Of a stretch of DNA of 64,000 nt, positions 32,203 to 41,121 are shown piece by piece. The notes beneath the pieces were generated by a model, which was given only the letters and a program-made list of their open reading frames with translations, did not search any database and was not told the DNA's origin. The first letter of the stretch is position 1; each line of letters starts with the position of its first letter. Made by a program: the position numbers and the translations under genes. Source of the stretch: a marine actinobacterium MedAcidi-G2B. GTDB taxonomy: Bacteria > Actinomycetota > Acidimicrobiia > Acidimicrobiales > MedAcidi-G1. Location of the stretch: the NCBI GenBank assembly GCA_000817115.1, contig JUEO01000003.1:1-64000 (forward strand). Direction: 5' to 3'.

Positions 32203-33356
32203 TGACAACCACTGAAAACCCTTCAAACGAAACATTTGACCTCGTTGATTACGCCAATGACCCAGAGCGCATCGGTGAGATATCGATGTGGAATCCAGAT
32301 GTGAGTTCACTAATACATGCTGTTGAAGACAACTGTGATGCCATCTTCACTTGGGGTTACGACAAAGGAGAGCGTAAGCCTTTAGACAAACTTTATGAAA
32401 AAGCTAAAACTTCTCAATGGAATGGACAAACAGACTTGGATTGGTCAATAGAGGTTGATCCAGAAGCTCTTGCAAGTGCTGGAGCCCGCGACCCGTTGGA
32501 AGTAAGTTATTTTGCAGATAATCCAGAGTCCCCAATTCGTAATTTCAATGAAAAAGAATGGTCCCAATTAGGGATGGAGTCTTTTAACTGGAGCCTTTCT
32601 CAATTCATGCACGGAGAACAAGGAGCTTTACTTTGTACGGCCAAAATTGTAGAAAGCGTTCCATGGATTGACGCTAAATACTATGCCGCCACTCAAGTAG
32701 TTGATGAAGCCCGACATGTTGAAGTGTTTGCCCAATACCTCGACTCAAAACTTGGAGGAATCGGATACCCGGTTAACCACCATTTAGGTCTCTTACTTGA
32801 TGACATTCTCAACGACAGTCGCTGGGATATCACTTACCTTGGTATGCAAATTATGGTTGAAGGGCTTGCTTTAGCAGCCTTTGGCTTTATGCATCAGACA
32901 ACAGAAGAACCACTGCTTAAAAAATTGCTCCGTTACGTTATGAGCGATGAAGCTAGACACGTAGCGTTCGGCGTCCTCTCTTTGAAAGAAGTTTACGAAG
33001 ACATGACTCAAGCGGAATTAAGAGAACGACAAGAATTTGCTTTCGAAGCTGCCCTCAGAATGCGTGACCGTTTCATGCGTCAAGAAGTTTGGCACCGTAT
33101 GGGAGTTGATACCGAAGAAATGGTCAAGTTCCAATTAGCCATGCCTGATGAACTTCGCGTTTTCCAACGCATGCTATTTTCTAAGATCGTCCCTAACTGC
33201 AAGAAACTAGGTCTCTTAGATGCCGGCGACGGTTGGCTACGCGATCGCTTCACCGACATCGGCGTCATCCAATTTGAAGATTGGGTAGATACCAGTGAAG
33301 AATTTCTTGAATTAGACGAAGTAGCTAAAGACAGAGAAGCACAAGAAGCTAGTTGA
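32202..33356 (+). CDS. Ferritin-like diiron protein
   Basis: A 384-residue helical protein with a diiron ligand set: Glu in HGEQGALLC, E-x2-H in VVDEARHVEVFA, Glu in MVEGLALAAFG and E-x2-H in MSDEARHVAFG. The spacing resembles ribonucleotide-reductase-R2-like and ferritin-like oxidases (AurF-like size). It may act as an oxygenase or desaturase on a hydrophobic substrate sensed by the co-encoded TetR regulator; this is inference. No ferredoxin partner is adjacent. Length and motifs look intact. Confidence 0.87.
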   Translation: MTTTENPSNETFDLVDYANDPERIGEISMWNPDVSSLIHAVEDNCDAIFTWGYDKGERKPLDKLYEKAKTSQWNGQTDLDWSIEVDPEALASAGARDPLEVSYFADNPESPIRNFNEKEWSQLGMESFNWSLSQFMHGEQGALLCTAKIVESVPWIDAKYYAATQVVDEARHVEVFAQYLDSKLGGIGYPVNHHLGLLLDDILNDSRWDITYLGMQIMVEGLALAAFGFMHQTTEEPLLKKLLRYVMSDEARHVAFGVLSLKEVYEDMTQAELRERQEFAFEAALRMRDRFMRQEVWHRMGVDTEEMVKFQLAMPDELRVFQRMLFSKIVPNCKKLGLLDAGDGWLRDRFTDIGVIQFEDWVDTSEEFLELDEVAKDREAQEAS

Positions 33357-33389
33357 TTACCTGGTCATTAAACAGAAAATTCTTTCTAC

Positions 33390-33683
33390 TTAATGATCAT
33401 TTCCAGCTTTTTCATGATGACGAATCACCTCGTCTATAACGAAACGTAAAAATTTCTCAGAGAATACAGGGTCAAGACCGGCTTCATTGGCTAGTCGTCG
33501 AAGGCGTTGTATTTGTTCAGCTTCACGATCTAGATCCGCAGGCGGCAACCCAGTTTTTGCTTTGTAATCACCAACCTTGCCCGTGACTTTGAACCGTTCA
33601 GCTAACAGCAAAATAAGCGCTGCATCTATATTGTCGATACTGGAGCGAAATTCGTTAAGGGTTTCGTCACCTTGCGTACTCAT
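33390..33683 (-). CDS. Chorismate mutase (AroQ type)
   Basis: A 97-residue all-helical AroQ-class mutase, converting chorismate to prephenate for Phe/Tyr synthesis. Active-site-type residues occur in FRSSIDNIDAALILLLAERFKVTGKVGDYKAKTGLPPADLDREAEQI (Arg near the start, Arg and Lys in helix 1, Asp/Glu in helix 2). It is a stand-alone domain without a fused dehydratase or dehydrogenase. It is convergent with the ferritin-like gene and divergent from the acyl-CoA synthetase. Confidence 0.9.
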   Translation of the reverse strand: MSTQGDETLNEFRSSIDNIDAALILLLAERFKVTGKVGDYKAKTGLPPADLDREAEQIQRLRRLANEAGLDPVFSEKFLRFVIDEVIRHHEKAGNDH

Positions 33684-33805
33684 AAATTGCCTTTCTGTCT
33701 TTTACTTACTCCAGCGTAGACCCAACATGGTTGAGGCGACACGATGGGACTACTGTCTCATTTATCAACTAAACATCAACGTACATCTAGTTAAGGACAA
33801 GAACT

Positions 33806-35335
33806 GTGGAGATACCACTAACTATTGCAGATTATTTAGATCGAGCTGAACGAGTTTATGGTGATCGCATTGCAGTCATTGATGAGCCTGATCAACCCGC
33901 TCCCCCGTTACCTGACATTACCTACAGTCGGCTCGCTGAACTTTCAAGAGGTATGGCTACAGGATTTGATGAATTAGGACTTGAAACTGGAGCACGAGTT
34001 GCAATGGTTTCACATAATGCAGCAAGGCTTCTCGTTTTCTTGTTTGGCAGTAGCGCATATGGAAGAGTTGGCGTTCCAATTAACTTTCGTTTAAGCACTC
34101 CTGAAATCCAATACATTCTTGACCATTCTGGAGCGGAGGTTTTGTTTATCGATCCAGAACTAGCTGAGCAACATGGTTCTTTCAATGTGAAGCATCAATT
34201 TGTAATCGGACCAGAAGCAGATCAAATCTTCATCGAAGGAGGTGTCCCTAAACCTTGGACCCCAGATGAATCTGCTACTGCCACTATCAACTACACAAGT
34301 GGCACTACCGCCCGTCCAAAGGGTGTGGAGATGACACATCGGAATATTTGGCTGAACGCTTCCATTTTTGGCTGGCAAGCAGGGGTTTCCGATCGAGACG
34401 TTTACTTACACACGCTGCCAATGTTTCATTGTAATGGATGGGGTATGCCCTATGCCATGACTGGTATGGGTGGTAAACACATCGTGCTCAGACAAGTTAA
34501 CGGCCAAGAAATTCTTGAACGGATCCAAAAACATGGGATCACTCTGCTTTGTGGAGCTCCAGCAGTAATCACCGCTGTTCTTGACGCTGCGGCTGATTGG
34601 GACGGAGAAATTCCTGGCGCAGGCCACATGCGTATCGTGGTCGCTGGCGCTCCCCCTCCAACTCAACTAATTGCGCAAGTTGAAACTGAACTGAATTGGG
34701 AATTCATCCAGATTTACGGTTTAACCGAGACCGCCCCTCTTCTAACTATGAACAGAAACCGTTCTGAATGGGACCATCTCGACCCTTACGAAAGAGCAGT
34801 CAAGCTTTCTAAAGCTGGGGCACCCGCTTTAGGAGTGGAACTTTCTACTAGCAGCAACGGAGAGCTTTTAGCTCGTTCAAATCATGTTCTCAAAAGTTAC
34901 TGGAGTCAACCTGAAGCAACTGAAGAAGCTTTGGCTAATAATTGGTTCCACACTGGAGATGGAGCGACAATAGGTGACGACAATTACGCGACTATCACTG
35001 ACCGGAAGAAAGACGTAATCATCTCCGGAGGAGAGAATGTCTCTTCTATTGAGGTGGAAGATGCTTTGTTCTCGCACACTGCAGTAGCTGAAGTTGCCGT
35101 TATTGGTGTCCCCGATGAGAAATGGGGTGAAACAGTAAAAGCTCTGGTAGTTGTGACTGATGATTCAGTGACCGAGCGAGAACTTATTGACCATTGCCGG
35201 GAACTTCTAGCCCACTATAAATGCCCAACCTCAGTTGAATTCCGTGACGAACTTGCCCGTACCGCCACAGGCAAACTTCAGAAGTTTAAACTTCGTGCCC
35301 CTTACTGGGAGCACATGGATCGACAAGTCAATTAG
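33806..35335 (+). CDS. Acyl-CoA synthetase (AMP-binding), second copy
   Basis: A 509-residue ANL-superfamily ligase starting at GTG with AAGGA 8 nt upstream. Motifs: INYTSGTTARPKGVEMTH, PMFHCNGWGMPYAMTG, QIYGLTETAPLL, WFHTGDGATIGDDNYATITDRKKDVIISGGENVSS and the catalytic Lys in TATGKLQKFKLR. The PMFHCNGW pattern is typical of medium-chain FadD-like enzymes. It shares family but not close sequence with the synthetase at 22318. It stands alone, convergent with the phosphotriesterase-family gene. Confidence 0.92.
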   Translation: MEIPLTIADYLDRAERVYGDRIAVIDEPDQPAPPLPDITYSRLAELSRGMATGFDELGLETGARVAMVSHNAARLLVFLFGSSAYGRVGVPINFRLSTPEIQYILDHSGAEVLFIDPELAEQHGSFNVKHQFVIGPEADQIFIEGGVPKPWTPDESATATINYTSGTTARPKGVEMTHRNIWLNASIFGWQAGVSDRDVYLHTLPMFHCNGWGMPYAMTGMGGKHIVLRQVNGQEILERIQKHGITLLCGAPAVITAVLDAAADWDGEIPGAGHMRIVVAGAPPPTQLIAQVETELNWEFIQIYGLTETAPLLTMNRNRSEWDHLDPYERAVKLSKAGAPALGVELSTSSNGELLARSNHVLKSYWSQPEATEEALANNWFHTGDGATIGDDNYATITDRKKDVIISGGENVSSIEVEDALFSHTAVAEVAVIGVPDEKWGETVKALVVVTDDSVTERELIDHCRELLAHYKCPTSVEFRDELARTATGKLQKFKLRAPYWEHMDRQVN

Positions 35336-35350
35336 AAAGCTAAGAGACGT

Positions 35351-36361
35351 TTACGAAGTCGGATTTAGAGATTTCAATGACTCACCTGAAAAAAAACGTC
35401 TCGGGTTATCAACCACCAACATCTCGATCTGCTCTTCTGTAGCTCCTCGATCTTTAAGCATTGGAATTATTTCACGATCAAATCGAGTTGGCTCCATAAC
35501 CTCTGATAAACGATCCATTGCGTATGTGGGGAAAGGCTCCCCTTTCCAACACCAAACAGAATCATGGCTAACTACTATTCGATCACCAGCTCCTTGTGTA
35601 ATCAAACGCATCAAAGAATCTGCTCGATCCTCATCTGACATCAATGCTGCGATGCCAAAACGATCAAAACCAAGATAACTACCGCCTGACGCAATAGTCA
35701 TATGGTAATCAGTATCTGTTGTTCCACAAGAATGACCGATGATAATTCGGTTAGATGGGACATTGCCTCGTGTTAAGACTTGCTGCTGTAAATCTCCAAC
35801 AGTGCCGTCATCAGTATGTGTAGTCACAGGGGCACCTGTAACCACCGACGCTCTTGCTACTGCAGCAAACACTTTTCCTTCGTATTCCGACATGCTTCCA
35901 TGCCCTGTTCCACATTTAATGATTCCTGGACGCACTCCAGTTGTTCCGATTCCTTCAGTGAGTTCTGAGACAAACATCTCTTCCATGACCCCTTCAATAT
36001 CTTCATACTGAGCTTTATGGGTCCAATAAAACGCTCCACCTCCCTCCTCGCGATAAAGACCTGTTGCGCAAATAATGTTGAACCCGGTGGCTTCTGCTAC
36101 TTCGACCATTAATTCGACATCGCGTCCAAGGTCTGCTGGACACGGATCTAGAAGCGTTTGATAACCCAAATCCTGCAATTCGCCAATTCGGTCTACACAG
36201 ATAGAACGCATATCTGTACGAGAGTTCCTTAAACGGTTTGTATGAGATTCCCACCCAGAATAACCGACTGCTAAATGCTCATGCATAAGAGTGCGTCCGA
36301 GTTTTTCTATAGGGATAGGACCTAAAACCGTCTGAACTTCAAGATTTTGGCTTAAATTCAT
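35351..36361 (-). CDS. Phosphotriesterase-family metal-dependent hydrolase
   Basis: A 336-residue TIM-barrel amidohydrolase. The metal ligands expected for the family are visible: HEH in LMHEHLAVG, a candidate carbamylated Lys in GIIKCGTGHG, His in VTTHTDDGT, His in IIIGHSCG and Asp in VVSHDSVWCW. These proteins are often lactonases; true phosphotriesterase activity is rare and cannot be claimed. The C-terminus has the usual LVDNPRRFFSG type ending (MLVVDNPRRFF). It is divergent from the aap operon across 167 bp. Confidence 0.9.
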   Translation of the reverse strand: MNLSQNLEVQTVLGPIPIEKLGRTLMHEHLAVGYSGWESHTNRLRNSRTDMRSICVDRIGELQDLGYQTLLDPCPADLGRDVELMVEVAEATGFNIICATGLYREEGGGAFYWTHKAQYEDIEGVMEEMFVSELTEGIGTTGVRPGIIKCGTGHGSMSEYEGKVFAAVARASVVTGAPVTTHTDDGTVGDLQQQVLTRGNVPSNRIIIGHSCGTTDTDYHMTIASGGSYLGFDRFGIAALMSDEDRADSLMRLITQGAGDRIVVSHDSVWCWKGEPFPTYAMDRLSEVMEPTRFDREIIPMLKDRGATEEQIEMLVVDNPRRFFSGESLKSLNPTS

Positions 36362-36481
36362 CTTTTTTCTTTCATGACAAAATGATGACAGATTTTTATT
36401 TCTAATGCAGATTCGGCTATTTCGGTTGCCTATAGCAATTGTAACTCCTACCGTTAGGTGGACTATTCAATAGTGGATAGG

Positions 36482-36504
36482 GTTCCAATATTTCATATTG
36501 GAAC
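36482..36504 (+). promoter_or_regulatory. Perfect palindrome in the aapJ leader
   Basis: GTTCCAATAT and ATATTGGAAC are perfect 10-bp arms around TTC, ending 24 nt before the aapJ ATG and just upstream of the GAGGGGG ribosome-binding site. It may be an operator for a nitrogen or amino acid regulator, or an mRNA hairpin that sets aapJ expression. It does not resemble a terminator (no T-run). Confidence 0.6.
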
Positions 36505-36528
36505 AACGACGAACCGAGGGGGTTCCAT

Positions 36529-37644
36529 ATGAGCAAGCTTTTCAAGCTTCTCTCGTTGTTCCTTGCCATCGGAGTTGTTGCTGCTGCTTGCAGTAGTGAT
36601 TCTTCTGATGACGCAAGTACAACTGCTGCTCCGGCAGAGACAACCGCTGCGCCCGCTACTACGGCCGTTGAACTGGATGCTGATGGCAGCCTGCTCGACA
36701 CCGTTATAGCTCGTGGCACACTCAACTGTGGCGTAAGCGGCAGTGCGGTTGCATTCTCTGAGACTCAAGCCGATGGCTCAGTCACCGGATTTGACGCTGA
36801 CTACTGCCGTGCAGTAGCCGCCGCCGTATTAGGCGATGCTGACGCTGTCAACTTCGTAGCATTAACCGCTTCAGAACGTTTCACCGCTGTACAAACCGGC
36901 GATGTTGACCTTCTGATGCGTAATACCACTTGGACACAGAGCCGTGACTCTGACGTAGGTATGGACTTTGGTCCAACCACCTACTATGACGGTCAACAGC
37001 TTATGGCACGCGTAGATGATGGCTTCGATGCTTCAAGCACCGTAGCTGACCTTGACGGCGCCATTGTGTGCACCAATGCTGGTACTACAACTGAAAAGAA
37101 TATTGCTGAAGCCGCTGAGTTAGCTGGTGCAGACATCGAATTACTTGCTTTTGAAACAAGTGATGAGGTATACGAAACATTCATTGCTGGTGGTTGTGAT
37201 ATCACTACCACTGATGGTTCCGCACTAGTTGGCCGTAAGGTCAAGCAACAGCCTGCAGATCAAGAGTGGGTGATTTTCCCAGCTACTCCGATCTCTAAAG
37301 AGCCACTTGGACCAACATATGGTCAAAATGACTCTGCTTGGGCTGACGTCATTAACTGGACTGTATATGCCACCATCATCATGGATGAATATGGCATCAC
37401 TTCAGCGAACGTTGATGATCATGTCGGTGATCCAGGTGAAGTTGGTCGTCTACTTGGAGGCGAAGGCGAACTCCAGACCGTTATGGGTCTGAGCGCTGAT
37501 GCTTTCCATCAGGTGATCAAGCAAGTTGGTAACTACAGTGAAATCTACAACACGAACCTGAATCCTGTTGGTCTTGTCCGCGAGGGCAGCGCTAACGCTG
37601 GATGGCTCGATGGTGGTCTCATTTATGCACCACCTGCACGTTAG
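36529..37644 (+). CDS. aapJ: General amino acid ABC transporter substrate-binding lipoprotein (AapJ/BztA type)
   Basis: A 371-residue extracellular solute receptor. The signal peptide ends in a lipobox (VVAAACSS), followed by a Thr/Ala-rich linker. The mature part shows the AapJ/BztA pattern: LDTVIARGTLNCGVSGS, GFDADYCRAVAAAVLGDADAVNFV, LTASERFTAVQTGDVDLLMRNTTWTQSRD and VGRLLGGEGEL. In alphaproteobacteria this receptor binds a broad range of L-amino acids. Codon use is richer in C-ending codons than its neighbours, as expected for a highly expressed protein. A strong terminator lies after it, before the permease genes. Confidence 0.93.
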   Translation: MSKLFKLLSLFLAIGVVAAACSSDSSDDASTTAAPAETTAAPATTAVELDADGSLLDTVIARGTLNCGVSGSAVAFSETQADGSVTGFDADYCRAVAAAVLGDADAVNFVALTASERFTAVQTGDVDLLMRNTTWTQSRDSDVGMDFGPTTYYDGQQLMARVDDGFDASSTVADLDGAIVCTNAGTTTEKNIAEAAELAGADIELLAFETSDEVYETFIAGGCDITTTDGSALVGRKVKQQPADQEWVIFPATPISKEPLGPTYGQNDSAWADVINWTVYATIIMDEYGITSANVDDHVGDPGEVGRLLGGEGELQTVMGLSADAFHQVIKQVGNYSEIYNTNLNPVGLVREGSANAGWLDGGLIYAPPAR

Positions 37645-37659
37645 ATTTAACTAACAATT

Positions 37660-37717
37660 CCGCAAAAAGCCCCACGGAAGAGGAACTAATAGTTCCAAAC
37701 CCGTGGGGCTTTTTCGG
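37660..37717 (+). terminator. Strong intrinsic terminator between aapJ and aapQ
   Basis: AAAAAGCCCCACGG and CCGTGGGGCTTTTT pair perfectly over 14 bp, and three more outer pairs are possible. The loop contains a second small hairpin (GGAACT-aat-AGTTCC). The T-run is part of the stem's 3' side. This is a textbook stop signal 16 nt after aapJ, yet the operon continues, so it probably lets only some transcripts through to the permease genes. Confidence 0.9.
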
Positions 37718-37759
37718 AATTAGGCTCCGTGTCCCGCTTCATGCTCATTTCTTACTAAT

Positions 37760-39304
37760 GTGACTTACAACATGCCCGATACTCCCACGTCAACTTCTGC
37801 AAAAGTACTTTCCGCTCGCCCTCCTCTTTGGCGGGACGCTGTGGTGCTCAAATGGGTAACACAACTTTTTCTTCTTTTTATAGTCTTGACTTCTTTATGG
37901 TTCCTCACCAGCCAAGCTGGGGACAATCTAGAAGCTCGCGACATTCCCTCTGACTTCAACTTCATTGAACGACCTGTTGATATCCAACTCAGCGAAGGAA
38001 TCGATACCCATCCGGATTCTGGTGGGCGCGCTCTTTGGGTAGGAATGGTAAACACCATACGGATATCAATAGTTGGGATCATATTTGCGACAATGCTCGG
38101 AATTATGGTTGGTCTCGCTCGTCTATCGAATAATTGGCTCATAAATCGTCTTGGAACAATGTGGGTAGAGACTCTCAGGAATATCCCTTTACTAGTACAA
38201 ATTATTTTCTATTTCTCTGTACTCACTGTTCTTCCGCGCTTAACCCTTGAAAGCGGTCCGATTAACGGATGGTTCCATATATCTAATAAAGGCATATCTA
38301 TGCCCAGAGTTTTTCTCGCTGATGGCTTCTACCAATGGCTCGTTGTTGTACTTATCGGTGCCGTAGTGGGTTACTATGTTCATCGCCATCGAACCCGCCT
38401 GCATAACGAAACGGGTGCCATCACTTCACCAATACTTTGGGCATTTGCTGTAATAACACTATTTGCGATAGTAGGAATCTTTATTCATCCGATTTTTTCT
38501 TGGGTGGGTTCAATTTTTGGAGCCTTAGCCTCCCTGTTTGATTCCCTTACAGTTCTAGTCCCACAGATAGTCCTCAGTGGAGTCGCACTAGTTGGGGCGA
38601 CAACATGGGTCCTCAGATTTATTCGTAAACACCGAAGTGCAGGCGGACACCTTTCATTAGTAGATGACGACTGGTTCAGAATTATCTTTACGATCGCTGT
38701 TTCAGTAATTCTTGTATTCGTATTTATTAGTTGGGAAGGGCTTTCGTCCTGGATATTAAATAGTGGACGCGACTTATTTCAAGTAATTGAATCTAAATTC
38801 AATGTTGATGGCGCTGCACGCCCATTTGATGCAATGCGCCCTGAAATAATACAAAAAGGAAAATTCCCTAACTACGGGCCAAGTGGTTTAACTATGAGCG
38901 TGAGTTTCGCCGCAGTTTTCTTTGGTGTCGTCTTCTACACCTCTGCTTTTATAGGCGAAAACGTGCGTGGTGGAATCCTTGCTGTGCCCAAAGGACAAAT
39001 TGAGGCAGCTCGTGCGGTGGGGCTTCGCCAAAGTCAAGCCTTACGGCATGTCATCCTCCCACAAGCCTTCCGGGTCATCCTTCCCCCTACTGGGAACCAG
39101 TATCTAAACCTCACCAAAAATACTTCACTAGCCATCGCTGTGGGTTATAGCGACATTGTTCAAGTAGGAACTACAGTCTTCAATCAAACTGGAAAGACTT
39201 TACCTGTGGTTGGAATCTGGATGCTGTTCTACCTGAGTTGCTCTCTAACAATTTCTGTAATCGTGAACTGGTTTAATGTTCGAATGCAATTGGTGGAACG
39301 ATAA
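37760..39304 (+). CDS. aapQ: Amino acid ABC transporter permease (AapQ type), enlarged
   Basis: A 514-residue inner-membrane permease, longer than the roughly 400 residues usual for AapQ/BztB. The start is either GTG 37760 or ATG 37772; neither has a clear ribosome-binding site. The first transport helices (VGMVNTIRISIVGIIFATMLGIMVGLARL) and WVETLRNIPLLVQIIFYF match the family. Several extra hydrophobic segments (about 195-330) follow, then the conserved end with the EAA loop (GQIEAARAVGLRQSQALRHVILPQAFRVILPP). It pairs with AapM, whose ATG overlaps the aapQ stop by one base. Confidence 0.9.
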   Translation: MTYNMPDTPTSTSAKVLSARPPLWRDAVVLKWVTQLFLLFIVLTSLWFLTSQAGDNLEARDIPSDFNFIERPVDIQLSEGIDTHPDSGGRALWVGMVNTIRISIVGIIFATMLGIMVGLARLSNNWLINRLGTMWVETLRNIPLLVQIIFYFSVLTVLPRLTLESGPINGWFHISNKGISMPRVFLADGFYQWLVVVLIGAVVGYYVHRHRTRLHNETGAITSPILWAFAVITLFAIVGIFIHPIFSWVGSIFGALASLFDSLTVLVPQIVLSGVALVGATTWVLRFIRKHRSAGGHLSLVDDDWFRIIFTIAVSVILVFVFISWEGLSSWILNSGRDLFQVIESKFNVDGAARPFDAMRPEIIQKGKFPNYGPSGLTMSVSFAAVFFGVVFYTSAFIGENVRGGILAVPKGQIEAARAVGLRQSQALRHVILPQAFRVILPPTGNQYLNLTKNTSLAIAVGYSDIVQVGTTVFNQTGKTLPVVGIWMLFYLSCSLTISVIVNWFNVRMQLVER

Positions 39305-41112
39305 TGAGTGATCTAAACACTACCGGTGTAGAAGGAACCGTCACTATAAAACCGGCTCCAGAGACTCCAAAACTACCTCCACGAGAATGGTTAAAAGAAA
39401 ACCTTTTCTCCAACAAGTTCAATACTCTTCTAACTCTTTTCTCAGCAGCGATCCTTTTAATGATCAGCCGAGGGCTTCTGTCTTTCATTTTCAATCCGGA
39501 ACGACAATGGGGGTCAACATCTACAAACCTTCGCCTCATGATGACACAGGCCTACCCTGAAGAACAGTACATACGAGTATGGGTCTCCGTAGCCGTTATC
39601 TTCACATTAGTTGGCGCTTCTATGGCCATATGGAATGCTGGAAGTCGCGTAACTCTTAGAAGACTTGGATCATTTCTTCTGAGTTCTGGTGTAGTAATAG
39701 ATATCTTGACACTGTTAGCTCCATTTAGTGGTCAAGCAAAAATTATTTGGTTAATTATCGGGTCTGCTGTATCTGGAGCAGGAGGAGTTCTCCTCCGTGT
39801 AAGCGATAAAGATAAAGACATTAGTAGTTTGACTCTTGTTGTAGCCACTTTGGCTGCTGCGATTCTCTCACTTTGGATTGTCCCTTTTGGCCATCACAGT
39901 TTTGTTTTTGAACGCACTCCTCGCTCTATGGCAGAAACTGGAACCGTAGCATTAACAACCAAGTTGCCCTGGACAATAATGGTTGTCATTGGAATACTCG
40001 CTTACTTCCTTGGGAAAATAGTGATGAATCGTTTTCCGTCAAAGAATTTACGTCCGACAATTATTGGTATTTGGTTCCTAACTCCCCCCACACTTTTATA
40101 TCTCGTTCTTCGTGATCCTGATTTTGACATGGGTCATGTTTTAAACACTGATATTCCGATTTTCTTGATCTTTGCTATTGCTGGTGGGGCTCTTCTCTCT
40201 TGGTTCACTCGTCCAACTACAGGAGAAATAGGGCGGGTTTGCGCTGCTTTAGTTCTTTTAGCTGGATTTGGAATGTTCTTTACTCCGATGCGAATGATCA
40301 TTCGAATACTGATGCTTCTTTTAGCTACCTTTGCTCTTGCTGCACCCACTTTTGCTGGCGACTCTAAAACACGGCGACGATACGTCCTAGCTTGGTTAGG
40401 TGTATCTGGAATTATCACTTGGCTCGTAACTGCTGTAAATACACCATCAACTATTGAAGTTCCAGGAGATTTCTTTCTTGGTGGTATTTCTCTTACTCTG
40501 CTGGTTGCAATTTTCACCATTGTGATTTCTTTCCCTATAGGGATACTTCTCGCTTTAGCTCGAACTTCCAAGATGCCGATATTTCGTATCCTTTCAACCT
40601 GGTTTATTGAGTTCGTTCGCGGAATTCCTTTAATAACAATTCTTATTTTCTTCAGCATTATGGTTCCACTGTTCCTACCGAAGGGCATGGAACTTAGCGA
40701 AGTTTCCGCAATTGTGATTGGGTACTCACTTTTCTCTGCTGCCTATCTCGCTGAAAACGTGAGGGGTGGACTTCAATCAGTGACTCGTGGCCAGCATGAA
40801 GCCGCAGAAGCAGTGGGGATGACTACGTCTCAAAAAACTTTCTTCATCGTCTTGCCGCAAGCTCTACGAGTTTCTATTCCACCGCTTGTCGGCCACTGCA
40901 TCGGCGTATTCAAAGAAACCTCATTACTCGCCATTATCGGACTGTTTGACATTCTTTACATTGCTCGAAATGTCATCCCAAACCAAACAGAATTTCTTGG
41001 AAGTACGAGAGAAAACCTGCTCTTCGTATCGCTTATCTATTTCTTTTTTGCATATCAAATGTCAAAAGCCAGCCAACGTCTTGAACGACGTGTAGGTCTT
41101 GGCGAACGATGA
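39304..41112 (+). CDS. aapM: Amino acid ABC transporter permease (AapM type) with large extra N-terminal membrane region
   Basis: A 602-residue permease. The C-terminal 230 residues or so are canonical: GISLTLLVAIFTIVISFPIGILLALAR, WFIEFVRGIPLITILIFF and the EAA loop GQHEAAEAVGMTTSQKTFFIVLPQALRVSIPP. The preceding 370 residues hold about ten further hydrophobic segments (for example VWVSVAVIFTLVGASMAIW, LRPTIIGIWFLTPPTLLYLVL), far more than alphaproteobacterial AapM of about 400 residues. Their role is unknown. The aapQ stop overlaps its ATG (TAATG). Confidence 0.9.
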   Translation: MSDLNTTGVEGTVTIKPAPETPKLPPREWLKENLFSNKFNTLLTLFSAAILLMISRGLLSFIFNPERQWGSTSTNLRLMMTQAYPEEQYIRVWVSVAVIFTLVGASMAIWNAGSRVTLRRLGSFLLSSGVVIDILTLLAPFSGQAKIIWLIIGSAVSGAGGVLLRVSDKDKDISSLTLVVATLAAAILSLWIVPFGHHSFVFERTPRSMAETGTVALTTKLPWTIMVVIGILAYFLGKIVMNRFPSKNLRPTIIGIWFLTPPTLLYLVLRDPDFDMGHVLNTDIPIFLIFAIAGGALLSWFTRPTTGEIGRVCAALVLLAGFGMFFTPMRMIIRILMLLLATFALAAPTFAGDSKTRRRYVLAWLGVSGIITWLVTAVNTPSTIEVPGDFFLGGISLTLLVAIFTIVISFPIGILLALARTSKMPIFRILSTWFIEFVRGIPLITILIFFSIMVPLFLPKGMELSEVSAIVIGYSLFSAAYLAENVRGGLQSVTRGQHEAAEAVGMTTSQKTFFIVLPQALRVSIPPLVGHCIGVFKETSLLAIIGLFDILYIARNVIPNQTEFLGSTRENLLFVSLIYFFFAYQMSKASQRLERRVGLGER

Positions 41113-41121
41113 GGTAAAACT

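Noticed and set aside
33365-33396. Possible terminator hairpin (TCATTAA/TTAATGA) between convergent genes
   Set aside because: AT-rich, 18-nt loop and partly within the chorismate mutase stop; too weak to call.
40134-40688. Minus-strand ORF of 184 residues in aapM
   Set aside because: Antisense of a hydrophobic permease region; the Arg/Lys/Ile-rich product is typical of a shadow frame.
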